Positions 7,938-16,414 of a stretch of 22,188 bases of DNA are shown piece by piece. Source of the DNA: UMGS1781 sp045628105. GTDB lineage: Bacteria > Bacillota > Clostridia > TANB77 > CAG-508. The notes under the pieces are model-generated. The model had not been told where the DNA came from, did not search any database, and saw only the letters and a list, made by a program, of their open reading frames with translations. The stretch covers positions 1 through 22,188 of the forward strand of contig JAZQOX010000015.1 in assembly GCA_045628105.1 (NCBI GenBank). The letters run 5' to 3'. Position 1 is the stretch's first letter, and each line of letters opens with the position of its first letter. The position numbers and the translations under genes are program-made.

Positions 7938-9185
7938 ATGGAAAGAGAAAATAACAGATTTAAAGTTGTAATGGCAGTAATTGCCACTGTATTAATTACA
8001 TTTATGTTTACAACTATAGGAGTATTTCACTTTTTTATTAATACAAAAAAGGGAAATGCTTTAGTATTTAACAAAATAAGTAATTTAACGGTAAGTAGTG
8101 AAAATGAAGATAAAAATCCTGAAATTTTAGATAATATTGAAATTTCAAAAACAAATGAAAATTTATCAAAAAAATTAGAAATAGTTAAAGCATATTTATC
8201 AAACAACTATATTGGAAATATAGATACAGAACAAATGAATGAGTATGCAATAAAAGGATATGTTGCAGGAGTTAGTGATGAATATACAGAATATTTAGTT
8301 AAAGATGAATTTGAAGAATTAATGACTAGTGTAACAGGAGATTATGTTGGGATTGGAATATATATGTCTCAAGATATTGAAGGAAATATTGTTGTTGTTG
8401 CACCAATAAAAGGATCTCCAGCAGAAGAAGCAGATTTACAAACTTCAGATATAATATTATCTATTGATGGAGAAAGCTGCGAAGAAATGGATTCAAGTAT
8501 GGCTGCAGCAAAAATAAAGGGTAAAGAAGGAACAATAGTTGAACTTGAAATTTTAAGAGATAACGAAAAAATTAAAAAATCAATTCAAAGAAGAACAATT
8601 GAGCTTGAATATAGCTACTCTGAAATTTTACCGGGAAATATAGGATATATTCAACTTTCAACATTTGATAATGATTGCAGTAAAAAAATATTAAATTATT
8701 TAAACGATTTCAAAGAAAAAAAGGTTAAGTCTGTTATAATAGATTTAAGAAACAACACAGGTGGTGTAGTTAATGAAGCAATAGAAACTTCAGAAATATT
8801 CCTTGATAAAGGAAATGTTATAATGAAATCTTACAACAAGGGAAATGACGAAACTGTTATAAAATCACAAGAAAATAAAAAAACAAATATGAAAATTGTA
8901 CTAATGATAAATGAATATTCAGCTAGTGCCACAGAAATTGTTGCAGGAGCATTACAAGATAATAATGCGGCAACAATAATAGGAACCAAATCATATGGAA
9001 AAGGTGTAATGCAGGAAATAATACCATTATTTGACGGCGCTCTAAAGGTTACAATTGAAGAATTTAAAACTCCAAATGGAAATAAAATTAACAAAGTTGG
9101 AATAACACCAGATATAATTGTAGAAGATAATTTAGAAACAGAAATTGATGAACAATTGGAAAAAGCAATTGAACTTTGTAAATAA
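7938..9185 (+). CDS. S41 carboxy-terminal processing protease (CtpA/CtpB type)
   Basis: Membrane-anchored serine protease that trims or degrades exported proteins at their C-termini. After a short cytoplasmic start there is one membrane helix (about 10-34). An N-terminal helical region, a PDZ domain (about 130-215, with YVGIGIYM and GSPAEEADLQTSDIILSIDG) and the protease core follow. The Ser-Lys dyad is S330 (in SASATE) and K355 (in GKG), with D341 between. This spacing equals that of E. coli Tsp (S430, D441, K455). The 415-residue length is usual. It starts at an ATG behind CGGAGG. Its place after FtsEX and two M23 proteins suggests a role in wall-hydrolase turnover; a sporulation CtpB role is also possible. 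Confidence 0.93.
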   Translation: MERENNRFKVVMAVIATVLITFMFTTIGVFHFFINTKKGNALVFNKISNLTVSSENEDKNPEILDNIEISKTNENLSKKLEIVKAYLSNNYIGNIDTEQMNEYAIKGYVAGVSDEYTEYLVKDEFEELMTSVTGDYVGIGIYMSQDIEGNIVVVAPIKGSPAEEADLQTSDIILSIDGESCEEMDSSMAAAKIKGKEGTIVELEILRDNEKIKKSIQRRTIELEYSYSEILPGNIGYIQLSTFDNDCSKKILNYLNDFKEKKVKSVIIDLRNNTGGVVNEAIETSEIFLDKGNVIMKSYNKGNDETVIKSQENKKTNMKIVLMINEYSASATEIVAGALQDNNAATIIGTKSYGKGVMQEIIPLFDGALKVTIEEFKTPNGNKINKVGITPDIIVEDNLETEIDEQLEKAIELCK

Positions 9186-9220
9186 AAATGAAATACTAAT
9201 ATTACAAAAAAGGAGATAAA

Positions 9221-10879
9221 ATGGATAGTGTTAAAAAATCTGCAATAAGAATTAATACAATGGCTATAATCTTAATAGTTATTTTTTGTATAGCTATTTC
9301 ACCAGTGGTTTTACAAAATGATACTTTCTATACAATAAAAATAGGTGAATTTATTACAAATAATGGCATAAAAGTTCAAACAGACCCATTTACATGGCAT
9401 GAAAATTTAGAATATACTTTTCCACATTGGGGGTATGATTTATTTATATATAAAATTTATAGCAATTGGGGATTAACAGGAATATATGTTTCAACTATTA
9501 TTTTGGCAAGTATTCTAGGAATTCTTATTTACTATACAAATTGTAAATTAACAAAAAATAGAATTATATCTTTTTTTGTAACAATGCTAACTTTGTACTT
9601 ATTAAAAGGTTACATATGTGCTAGAGCACAATTAGTTACATTTATTTTGTTTATATTAACTATTTATTCAATAGAAAAATTTTTAGAAACTAAAAAAATA
9701 AGATATGCAATAATTTTAGTAATAATACCTACTTTAATTGCTAATATACATTTAGCAACATTTCCATTTTATTTTGTGCTTTATTTGCCATATTTTGCAG
9801 AATATGTTGTATGTGTATTAGGACACTGTAATGTTATAATTAGCGAATCTGTTGTAGAAAGTGTAAAAAATAAAATTAAAAAAAACGGAGAAACAGATGA
9901 ATTAAAAGCAAAACTAGAAAAAGAAGAGAAAAGATATGAGAGATTAAACAAAGTAACTAATGAAAAATTTGAGAATCCATATAAAATAAAAATTGAATAT
10001 ATGGTAAATATTAAATGGCTTGCAATAATATTTATTATTTGTATTTTTACAGGATTTTTAACACCACTTGGAACAACTCCATATACGTATTTAGTTAAAA
10101 CAATGCAAGGTATTAGCACTAAAAATATAAGTGAACATTTACCTGTAGTTTTAGCAAATGATAAGGAACTTCTTTTAGTTTTAGCTTTTTATATTGCTGC
10201 ACTTTGTATAACAAAAACAAAAATTAGACTATGTGATTTATGCATGATAGCAGGATTAACTCTACTTTCTATTTTTACAAGAAGACAGTCTTCTATGCTT
10301 TATCTAATAGGTGCAATAATTTTAAATAAATTAATATGTGACATAATAAATTCAAAAAATAGTCAAAGAGTAAAAAAAATAGAAAAGTTTTCTTCTAAAA
10401 TTATAAGTATTGTTTGTATTACTTGCGTTGTAGTATTGATTTCACTTGCGCAGTACAAGCCTAAAAGAAATAAGGCATATATAAGTGAAAAAGATTATCC
10501 TGTTCAAGCAGCGGAATGGATAAAGGAAAATTTGAATTCATCTGATGTAAAATTATATAATGAGTATAACTATGGAAGCTATTTAATTTATAAAGATATT
10601 CCTGTATTTATAGATTCAAGATGTGATTTGTATTTACCTGAATTTAATAAAGATGTTCAAATATTCAAGGATTTTTTGAATATGAATGGAGTTAATGATA
10701 ATATAAAAAACATTGAAAAAATGATGGATAAATATGAATTAACTCATATATTAATAAAAAATAGTACGAAGCTTAATAAATATTTAGAAGTTACACCAGA
10801 AAAATATAAAAAGATTTATCCAACAGAAAAAATTGAAGATAATAGATTTACAATATATGAAAGGATTGTTGTAGAATGA
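9221..10879 (+). CDS. Polytopic membrane protein, GT-C-like fold
   Basis: A 552-residue integral membrane protein with about ten predicted helices. The N-terminal helix is followed by an outer loop with two acidic positions, D34 (QNDTFY) and D55 (DPFTWH), then HWGYDL. Such a loop is typical of GT-C transferases that use lipid-linked sugars. The outer C-terminal part contains YNEYNYGSYLIY (446-457) and PVFIDSRCDLY (461-471). This pair of motifs recurs in a family of uncharacterised bacterial membrane proteins usually annotated as hypothetical or family-39 glycosyltransferases. A charged, probably cytoplasmic coiled stretch (about 210-250) interrupts the helices. ATG behind AAAGGAGAT. Its last codon and stop overlap the lspA ATG (ATGA), so it is cotranscribed with the lipoprotein peptidase. 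The donor and acceptor are unknown and transferase activity is inferred only. Confidence 0.7.
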   Translation: MDSVKKSAIRINTMAIILIVIFCIAISPVVLQNDTFYTIKIGEFITNNGIKVQTDPFTWHENLEYTFPHWGYDLFIYKIYSNWGLTGIYVSTIILASILGILIYYTNCKLTKNRIISFFVTMLTLYLLKGYICARAQLVTFILFILTIYSIEKFLETKKIRYAIILVIIPTLIANIHLATFPFYFVLYLPYFAEYVVCVLGHCNVIISESVVESVKNKIKKNGETDELKAKLEKEEKRYERLNKVTNEKFENPYKIKIEYMVNIKWLAIIFIICIFTGFLTPLGTTPYTYLVKTMQGISTKNISEHLPVVLANDKELLLVLAFYIAALCITKTKIRLCDLCMIAGLTLLSIFTRRQSSMLYLIGAIILNKLICDIINSKNSQRVKKIEKFSSKIISIVCITCVVVLISLAQYKPKRNKAYISEKDYPVQAAEWIKENLNSSDVKLYNEYNYGSYLIYKDIPVFIDSRCDLYLPEFNKDVQIFKDFLNMNGVNDNIKNIEKMMDKYELTHILIKNSTKLNKYLEVTPEKYKKIYPTEKIEDNRFTIYERIVVE

Positions 10880-11370
10880 AAAAAAGTAAAATAAAAAGTA
10901 TATTAATGATTCTAGGTTTAATTGTTATAGATCAAATAATAAAGATAATTGTTATAAAGACACTTGGAGTTTCTGGAAATAAAGTATCCTTAATTCCACA
11001 TATAATATCATTAAATTATCTTGAAAATGATGGAGCCGCATTTGCTATGCAAACACCAATGATTTTCTTAATAGCACTGGATTTCTTAATTGTTTTTGTA
11101 TTAATTAAATTATTATGTAGTAAAAAATATGAATTTGATAACAAATGTAAAAAAGGAATAATGCTGATTTTAGCAGGTGGAATTGGCAATTTGATAGACA
11201 GACTTATAAGGGGATATGTTATAGATTATTTTGATGTAACAGATTTGTTTAATTTCCCAATTTTCAATTTCTCTGATATACTTATTATTATAGGGGTATT
11301 GATTATTTTTATTTCAATTTTAGTTAATACAATTAAAATTCAAGAAAAGGAAATAGAAAGAAAAAGCTAA
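10876..11370 (+). CDS. lspA: Lipoprotein signal peptidase
   Basis: Aspartic membrane peptidase (signal peptidase II) that cuts the signal peptide from diacylglyceryl-modified prolipoproteins. The 164 residues contain four membrane helices and the family boxes: NDGAAFAM (51-58), GNLIDRLIRGYVIDYFD (104-120) and FNFSD (130-134). By alignment with known LspA the catalytic pair is D117 and D134. The length is usual. It overlaps the preceding membrane-protein gene by four bases. The rluD-like gene starts 17 bases after it. The lspA-rluD pairing is a familiar Bacillota arrangement. Confidence 0.97.
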   Translation: MKKSKIKSILMILGLIVIDQIIKIIVIKTLGVSGNKVSLIPHIISLNYLENDGAAFAMQTPMIFLIALDFLIVFVLIKLLCSKKYEFDNKCKKGIMLILAGGIGNLIDRLIRGYVIDYFDVTDLFNFPIFNFSDILIIIGVLIIFISILVNTIKIQEKEIERKS

Positions 11371-11387
11371 AAATGTTGGAGGCAGAA

Positions 11388-12296
11388 ATGGAAAAATATA
11401 ATGTTGATAGAAATGATAGACTAGATAAGGTTGTTTTAGAGTTAAAAGGAAACTTATCAAGAGAAGCAATACAAAGGATGATAAAAAATGGTAAAATTTT
11501 AGTTAATGAAAAAACAACAAAGCCATCATATAAAACAAACATTGGTGATGTAATTACTTTTGAAGAGGAAATTCCAGAGGAAATTGAATTAAAACCACAA
11601 GAATTGCCACTTAATATTGTTTATGAAGACAATGATATGATTATTGTTAACAAAGAAAAAGGAATGGTGGTTCACCCAGGAAATGGTAATCCAGATGGAA
11701 CACTTGCTAATGCGATAATGGCTAAATGCAAAGATGATTTATCTGGAATAGGTGGAAAACTAAGACCCGGTATAGTTCATAGAATAGACAAAGACACATC
11801 AGGATTAGTTATAATCGCAAAAAATGATAATGCACATATTAATTTAAGTTCACAAATACAAAATAGACAGGTCGAAAAAACATATATTGCTTTAGTTAGG
11901 GGAAATGTAAAAGAAAATGAAGCAACGATTAATATGCCAATAGGAAGAAGTACAAAAGACAGAAAAAAGATGGCTGTTACAAAGACTGGGAAAGAAGCAA
12001 TATCACACTTTAAAGTAATAAAAAGATATAACGGATATACATTATTAGAAGTTAAAATTGAAACAGGAAGAACACATCAAATAAGAGTTCATTTATCTGA
12101 AATTGGATATCCAATTGTTGGAGATGGAGTGTATTCAAATGGAAAAAATCCGTTTGGGGTTGAGGGACAAATGCTTCATGCAGCAGCATTAGAATTTAAA
12201 CATCCAATATCTGGCGAGGTTATTAAATTTGAAGCACCGTTACCAGAATACTTTAATAATGTTTTAGAAACATTAGATAGATTAAATCAAGACTAA
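11388..12296 (+). CDS. rluD: RluA/RluD-family 23S rRNA pseudouridine synthase
   Basis: Converts specific uridines, probably in 23S rRNA helix 69, to pseudouridine. It has an N-terminal S4 RNA-binding domain (about 10-65) and the RluA-type catalytic domain. HRIDKDTSGL at 131-140 holds the catalytic aspartate D134. GRTHQIRVHL and the preceding LEVKIETG strand complete the active site. I place the start at the ATG at 11388, since a full GGAGG lies at 11378-11382. The in-frame ATG at 11373 would put that site inside the coding region and is only two bases past the lspA stop, with no site of its own. This gives 302 residues, the usual size. Which uridines are targeted cannot be told from the sequence; RluD/YlyB is the closest match by context. 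Confidence 0.93.
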   Translation: MEKYNVDRNDRLDKVVLELKGNLSREAIQRMIKNGKILVNEKTTKPSYKTNIGDVITFEEEIPEEIELKPQELPLNIVYEDNDMIIVNKEKGMVVHPGNGNPDGTLANAIMAKCKDDLSGIGGKLRPGIVHRIDKDTSGLVIIAKNDNAHINLSSQIQNRQVEKTYIALVRGNVKENEATINMPIGRSTKDRKKMAVTKTGKEAISHFKVIKRYNGYTLLEVKIETGRTHQIRVHLSEIGYPIVGDGVYSNGKNPFGVEGQMLHAAALEFKHPISGEVIKFEAPLPEYFNNVLETLDRLNQD

Positions 12297-12316
12297 TCTT
12301 CAAGAAAGGATATAAT

Positions 12317-13042
12317 ATGGAAAAAATAAGATTGCAGAAATTTTTAGCAGATGCTGGTATTGCATCAAGAAGAAAAAGTGAAGAATATATTTTACAAGGC
12401 AGAGTTAAGGTAAATGGATGTGTTATCAATGAATTAGGCACAAAAATTGATCCTGATTATGATAAAGTAGAATTTGATAATAAACCTGTAAAGAAAAAAG
12501 AAGAACCATTTACTTATATTTTATTAAATAAGCCAATTGACTATGTTACAACAGCAAAAGATCAATTTGGTAGAAATACAGTCCTTGATTTAGTTAAGAC
12601 AGGTAAAAGATTAGTTCCTGTTGGAAGATTAGATATGTATACATCTGGTGCATTAATATTAACTGATGATGGAGATTTTGTATATAAAGTTACTCATCCA
12701 AAACATGAAATTACGAAAACATATACAGTAACATTAAAGGGAATTATTGATAAGGAAGAAGTAAAAAAACTTGAAGCTGGGGTTGACATAGGAGATTTTA
12801 TAACAAGTCCTGCAAAAGTAAGAATTCTTAAAACAGATACTGAAATGAATAAATCAAGGTTAGAAATTACAATACATGAAGGTAAAAATAGACAAATAAG
12901 AAGAATGTGTGAAGCAATAGGAAAAAAAGTTTTAGCTTTGCATAGAAGCAAAATAGGCAATATTAATGTAAAAGATCTTGATTTAGGTACATGGCGATAT
13001 CTAAAGAGAGAGGAAGTTGACGAATTAGTAAAAAACTGGTAA
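12317..13042 (+). CDS. rluB: RsuA/RluB-family pseudouridine synthase
   Basis: Pseudouridine synthase of the small RsuA/RluB/RluE/RluF branch. The N-terminal S4 domain reads LQKFLADAGIASRRKSE (6-22). The catalytic box GRLDMYTSGA (103-112) holds D106. GKNRQIRRMCEAIG near the C-terminus is diagnostic for this branch. The 241-residue length matches RluB of Bacillota, which modifies the 23S peptidyl-transferase region. It follows the rluD-like gene after 20 bases with AAAGGA as ribosome site, so it is probably in the same transcript. RsuA (16S target) is the alternative; the longer N-terminal S4 region and the Bacillota context favour RluB. Confidence 0.9.
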   Translation: MEKIRLQKFLADAGIASRRKSEEYILQGRVKVNGCVINELGTKIDPDYDKVEFDNKPVKKKEEPFTYILLNKPIDYVTTAKDQFGRNTVLDLVKTGKRLVPVGRLDMYTSGALILTDDGDFVYKVTHPKHEITKTYTVTLKGIIDKEEVKKLEAGVDIGDFITSPAKVRILKTDTEMNKSRLEITIHEGKNRQIRRMCEAIGKKVLALHRSKIGNINVKDLDLGTWRYLKREEVDELVKNW

Positions 13043-13076
13043 AATATAAGTATAATGTATAGAGGAGGCAACATAT

Positions 13077-14012
13077 ATGGTTGAAGATGAAGAAATAAAA
13101 ACTACTGTATCTCCATTTGCAATGAGAGAGGGAGAAATAAAGACTTTTGATGGAAAAGATGGATATGTATCCATTAATCAAATAATTAATAAAATAAATA
13201 TAGGACACATTACTGATATACATTTTAAGATACTTGAACTTGTTAATGAATTTGAATTCATTACATCAAGACAAATATATCAGATTCTAGAGGCAAGAGG
13301 AGAAGACTTAAAGTCTCAGGATAAACTTAATAATAAACTAGAGCAACTAGTTAAAACAAAAATACTTACTAGATATTATTTTACTGCTGAAGATGGTAAA
13401 GGAATATATAGAATTTACTGTTTAGAGAAGATGGGTAAATATTTATTAAATTCAAGAGGCGTAGAATGTAAGTGGCAACCAACAGATAATACAAAACCTG
13501 TTGGAATGATTAAAAAAAGATTAAGTGGAAATCAAGTTATTATTTCATATTTAAGAAAAGTTGCAGCATTTGATAGCTATAAAATTAAACCTACATTTAA
13601 TGCTAAACAAACAGGTAAGATTTTTAAAATGCATGCAGGTATAAAAGTAAGTAAAGCAGGAAAAACCGCTGATTTAGTGTTTGAATCTATAAGAAGAGAA
13701 GAAGACTGGGAAAAGAAATTAATAGACAGAATGAAATTACTAAAAGACTTTTACGAAAATTTTGTTCAAATGGATTCAGGATACGAGACAAAACCACAAC
13801 TTGTTTTACTATGTGAAGATGATAAACATACAATTGAAGTTTTTAAAACTATAGTTACAAATAAATTAGAAATATCAAATATGAAAATATGTTTTACAAC
13901 AGATTTAAAACAAAACAATGCACATTTAAACAATAGTTTAACAGAGTTTGTAATTGATAAAGAAACAGGAAAATATAAAGTTCAAGAATTAAACTTAAAA
14001 ATATTAGAGTAA
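13077..14012 (+). CDS. Winged-helix protein, replication-relaxation-like
   Basis: A 311-residue protein with two visible parts. Residues about 46-125 form a winged helix: ITDIHFKILELV, then TSRQIYQILEA as the likely recognition region, then a KLEQLVKTKILTRYYF helix-strand and a wing ending in YRIYCLEKMGKYLL. Residues about 150-280 are alpha/beta, with TADLVFESI (198-205), a lysine-rich helix KLIDRMKLLKDFYENF and PQLVLLCED (240-248). That order resembles the replication-relaxation family found on plasmids and conjugative elements, whose C-terminal half may have a nuclease-like fold. The assignment is by pattern only. There is a strong AGAGGAGG site, 34 bases after rluB. It converges on the coupling-ATPase gene across a shared terminator. 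No membrane segment or signal is seen. Alternative: a transcriptional regulator of the neighbouring ATPase. Confidence 0.6.
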   Translation: MVEDEEIKTTVSPFAMREGEIKTFDGKDGYVSINQIINKINIGHITDIHFKILELVNEFEFITSRQIYQILEARGEDLKSQDKLNNKLEQLVKTKILTRYYFTAEDGKGIYRIYCLEKMGKYLLNSRGVECKWQPTDNTKPVGMIKKRLSGNQVIISYLRKVAAFDSYKIKPTFNAKQTGKIFKMHAGIKVSKAGKTADLVFESIRREEDWEKKLIDRMKLLKDFYENFVQMDSGYETKPQLVLLCEDDKHTIEVFKTIVTNKLEISNMKICFTTDLKQNNAHLNNSLTEFVIDKETGKYKVQELNLKILE

Positions 14013-14044
14013 AAAAAATTCCCTTTATAAGGGAATTTTTTTTT
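14011..14044. terminator. Bidirectional terminator between convergent genes
   Basis: The stem TTCCCTT (14019-14025) pairs with AAGGGAA (14029-14035) around a 3-nt loop. It is preceded by eight A's and followed by nine T's, so it works in both directions. It overlaps the stop codons of both flanking genes. Confidence 0.9.
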
Positions 14045-16376
14045 AATTATTATTATTTTTCTTATTATCTAATTTATAACTTACTGCGTTTTCATTATCA
14101 AACAAGTAATTTGAATCATTTACATCTGTTTGAACAGGGTCTAAATCTGAATGATCAAAATCTACATCATCAGGATTAAATTTGTGTTTTTTTGAATTAT
14201 TAGCATCTTCTTGAGAAGCAGAACTTCTATTAAACTTATCAAAATTATATTCCTTAGATTTATGAGGTTCATTATATTTAGACTCTAAGAAGTCTGAAGT
14301 TGCAAAGTTGACAACATTTTTTCCTTTTTTGTCTTTGGTCTTATAAATACATGTTTTGAATTTTAAACCTTGTATTTTTGCAACTTTCATTGTATCTTCC
14401 CATGACCAGTTAACGCTACCACCTAAATTAGAACTATATTCACCGTTTTTAGTGTCATAAGAATTTCCAACTTTCCATTCACGTCTTTGTCCAAATTCCT
14501 TTTCCCACCAACTATATTCTTCAGGAGTACAGTTACCAAAAGAAACTTTTGTTGAACAGTTAGCTAATAGAGTTTGCATAAATGGACTTCCAGTTCCACC
14601 TAAACTTGATAGGTTTGGTGCTGTAAATAATGCACCAACTCTAAATTTTCTAAACATTGTAAACAAATCACCAAGTAATGGGCAGGCATATTTATCAAAA
14701 TCATCTACATATAAGAAGTGTGGTATTCTAGTTTTATCATTACCAGGACGACCTTCAACAGCACACATCATTTGAACTAAGAAGAATAAACCGAAACCTT
14801 TATGCTGTGCACCACCAATATCAGTAGGTCTTGTACACATTAAAATAACTTCACCATTTTTTATAGCATTAGGTACACTTAAATTGTTACGTCTTCTACA
14901 AATAATATCTCTAACTGAAGCAGCACGTAATAACTCTTCTAGTTGATCTACAGCAAAATGTACATATCTTTGCATATCTTTACGTCCCGGAGAATTCTTA
15001 TAGAAGTTTTGTTCAAAATAAGAAATTTGGAATCTATAAGTATTGCTTAACTCTGGATCAGATTTTAAATCCTCACATAATTCTTCAACTAAATCAAAGT
15101 TTATTAAACAATCAAGCAAATCTTCAAGAGTTGGCAAGTCACCATTATGGCGTCTTGGATACATTTCTCCTAAAAATACACATACGTTTTGAATAGCCTG
15201 ATATGCTAAATTTTTCATATAAGCAAGTTCTGCAGTTGCACTTGCAGCTACGAATAAAGATTCAAGTACTAATGATATCATTAATCCAGCAAGAGCAGGT
15301 GATGGAAGTGTAAATGGGTTGATACCAGGTGAATTTGGATCAAGTGGGTCAATAATATGAGTTGGTATACCAAAATTCTTAGCAATTTCAGCAAGTTTAT
15401 ATGTTTGAGATGCATCAGGTGTAAGTGATGACATACCTAAATTTTTATAAACTATTGTTCCATCTGCTGCAACACCATTTATTAATTTTTTCATATATGA
15501 TTTATATGCTTTTTCTTTACCTTGCTCAGGTGTTAGCATTGCCAAATCAAAGAATTGATTTAAATAATCTTTACTGTATGGACAATCCAATTTTGCTAAT
15601 CCAGATTTTAATGCATTGTAACCCATTTCTTTTGCTGCTTCATGGAAGAAGTATTTCTTTTCTAAATCTCTTGCAAACATTGGCTCTAAAATTAATCCAG
15701 ATTTTCCTGTTCCTGAAGGACCAATAACTAAAATAGAATCAAACCTTCTTTTTTCTAATACCTTAACAGGTTTACCAGTTGCTCTATCAGTACATAAAGT
15801 TGCTTCGTAACTATATGGACCTGAATTTTCAGGTGCAAGAGTTAAATCTATACCTGTAAAATCAAGAATAGATTCTTTTACAGGGTTTGGGAAAATAGGG
15901 TTATTTACTGTTTTATATAACCATAAAAATAATCTATAAGCTGAAATAAATATTAAGTAAATTGGAGTTAAAGATAAAGCTCTTTTTGCTGCTTTTGAAA
16001 AATCGGCAATTAATGCTTTAGAATTTGGAAGTGAAAGAACTCCCATCCAAGCCAATCTATTTAACCATTGAATTATCATTGATGTTGCAATAATGTATAT
16101 AGCAACCCAAAATGCAAAGAAGAAAGACATTTTTGTTTTGTCAGATTTTGCAAATTTTGATGAAATGGAAAATGAATATGCAAATACAGGGCAAAGGATT
16201 GCGAATGCATAGACATAAGGATTCCAATAACTAACTACCATTCCAGTCATACACAATAAAATTATCTCTACAACTCTATCAACAATAATATAGCTTGTTA
16301 ATAGGGTAAAGATATATGTAAAAAATGTATTCCTATCAGTTTTTAATATTCCTAAAAATTTATCTAAAAGTTTCAA
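14043..16376 (-). CDS. VirD4/TraG-like membrane coupling ATPase, orphan
   Basis: DNA-translocating P-loop ATPase of the type IV coupling protein family, which in conjugation brings relaxase-bound DNA to the secretion channel. Numbered from the TTG at 16376 (777 residues), four membrane helices lie within about residues 19-155. Walker A GPSGTGKS is at 219-226. An all-alpha insertion follows, then a Walker B strand FLYVDDF (554-560) and a post-Walker sensor region (APNLSSLGG). Canonical members have DE at Walker B; this one has DD (558-559). A polar, acidic, asparagine-rich tail begins near residue 715. The start choice rests on GGAGG at 16385-16389, eight bases before the TTG. An in-frame ATG at 16406 would add ten residues but has no ribosome site and lies on the probable transcription start. 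No relaxase or channel gene is nearby. It is the only minus-strand gene. Confidence 0.85.
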   Translation of the reverse strand: MKLLDKFLGILKTDRNTFFTYIFTLLTSYIIVDRVVEIILLCMTGMVVSYWNPYVYAFAILCPVFAYSFSISSKFAKSDKTKMSFFFAFWVAIYIIATSMIIQWLNRLAWMGVLSLPNSKALIADFSKAAKRALSLTPIYLIFISAYRLFLWLYKTVNNPIFPNPVKESILDFTGIDLTLAPENSGPYSYEATLCTDRATGKPVKVLEKRRFDSILVIGPSGTGKSGLILEPMFARDLEKKYFFHEAAKEMGYNALKSGLAKLDCPYSKDYLNQFFDLAMLTPEQGKEKAYKSYMKKLINGVAADGTIVYKNLGMSSLTPDASQTYKLAEIAKNFGIPTHIIDPLDPNSPGINPFTLPSPALAGLMISLVLESLFVAASATAELAYMKNLAYQAIQNVCVFLGEMYPRRHNGDLPTLEDLLDCLINFDLVEELCEDLKSDPELSNTYRFQISYFEQNFYKNSPGRKDMQRYVHFAVDQLEELLRAASVRDIICRRRNNLSVPNAIKNGEVILMCTRPTDIGGAQHKGFGLFFLVQMMCAVEGRPGNDKTRIPHFLYVDDFDKYACPLLGDLFTMFRKFRVGALFTAPNLSSLGGTGSPFMQTLLANCSTKVSFGNCTPEEYSWWEKEFGQRREWKVGNSYDTKNGEYSSNLGGSVNWSWEDTMKVAKIQGLKFKTCIYKTKDKKGKNVVNFATSDFLESKYNEPHKSKEYNFDKFNRSSASQEDANNSKKHKFNPDDVDFDHSDLDPVQTDVNDSNYLFDNENAVSYKLDNKKNNNN

Positions 16377-16384
16377 TTTTAATT

Positions 16385-16389
16385 CCTCC
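16385..16389 (-). promoter_or_regulatory. Ribosome binding site deciding the coupling-ATPase start
   Basis: GGAGG on the minus strand, eight bases upstream of TTG (16376-16374). The longer reading frame from ATG 16406 would bury this site in its codons 6-8. TTG starts are used elsewhere in the window, in the transketolase and flippase genes. Confidence 0.65.
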
Positions 16390-16414
16390 AAACGATATAT
16401 TTTCATACATATAT

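Noticed and set aside
9781..10119. 112-codon minus-strand frame inside the GT-C-like gene
   Set aside because: Hydrophobic shadow of the membrane-protein codons, with no ribosome site or promoter.
11373..11390. rluD start at the ATG at 11373
   Set aside because: The strong GGAGG at 11378-11382 lies after this ATG and serves the ATG at 11388.
13051..13056. Separate promoter for the winged-helix gene at TATAAT 13051-13056
   Set aside because: No -35 element at 16-18 bases. The nearest TTGACG is 28 bases away. Cotranscription with rluB remains likely.
15425..15727. 100-codon + strand frame opposite the coupling ATPase
   Set aside because: It lies wholly inside a conserved gene on the other strand, has no ribosome site, and its composition is that of a reversed coding frame.
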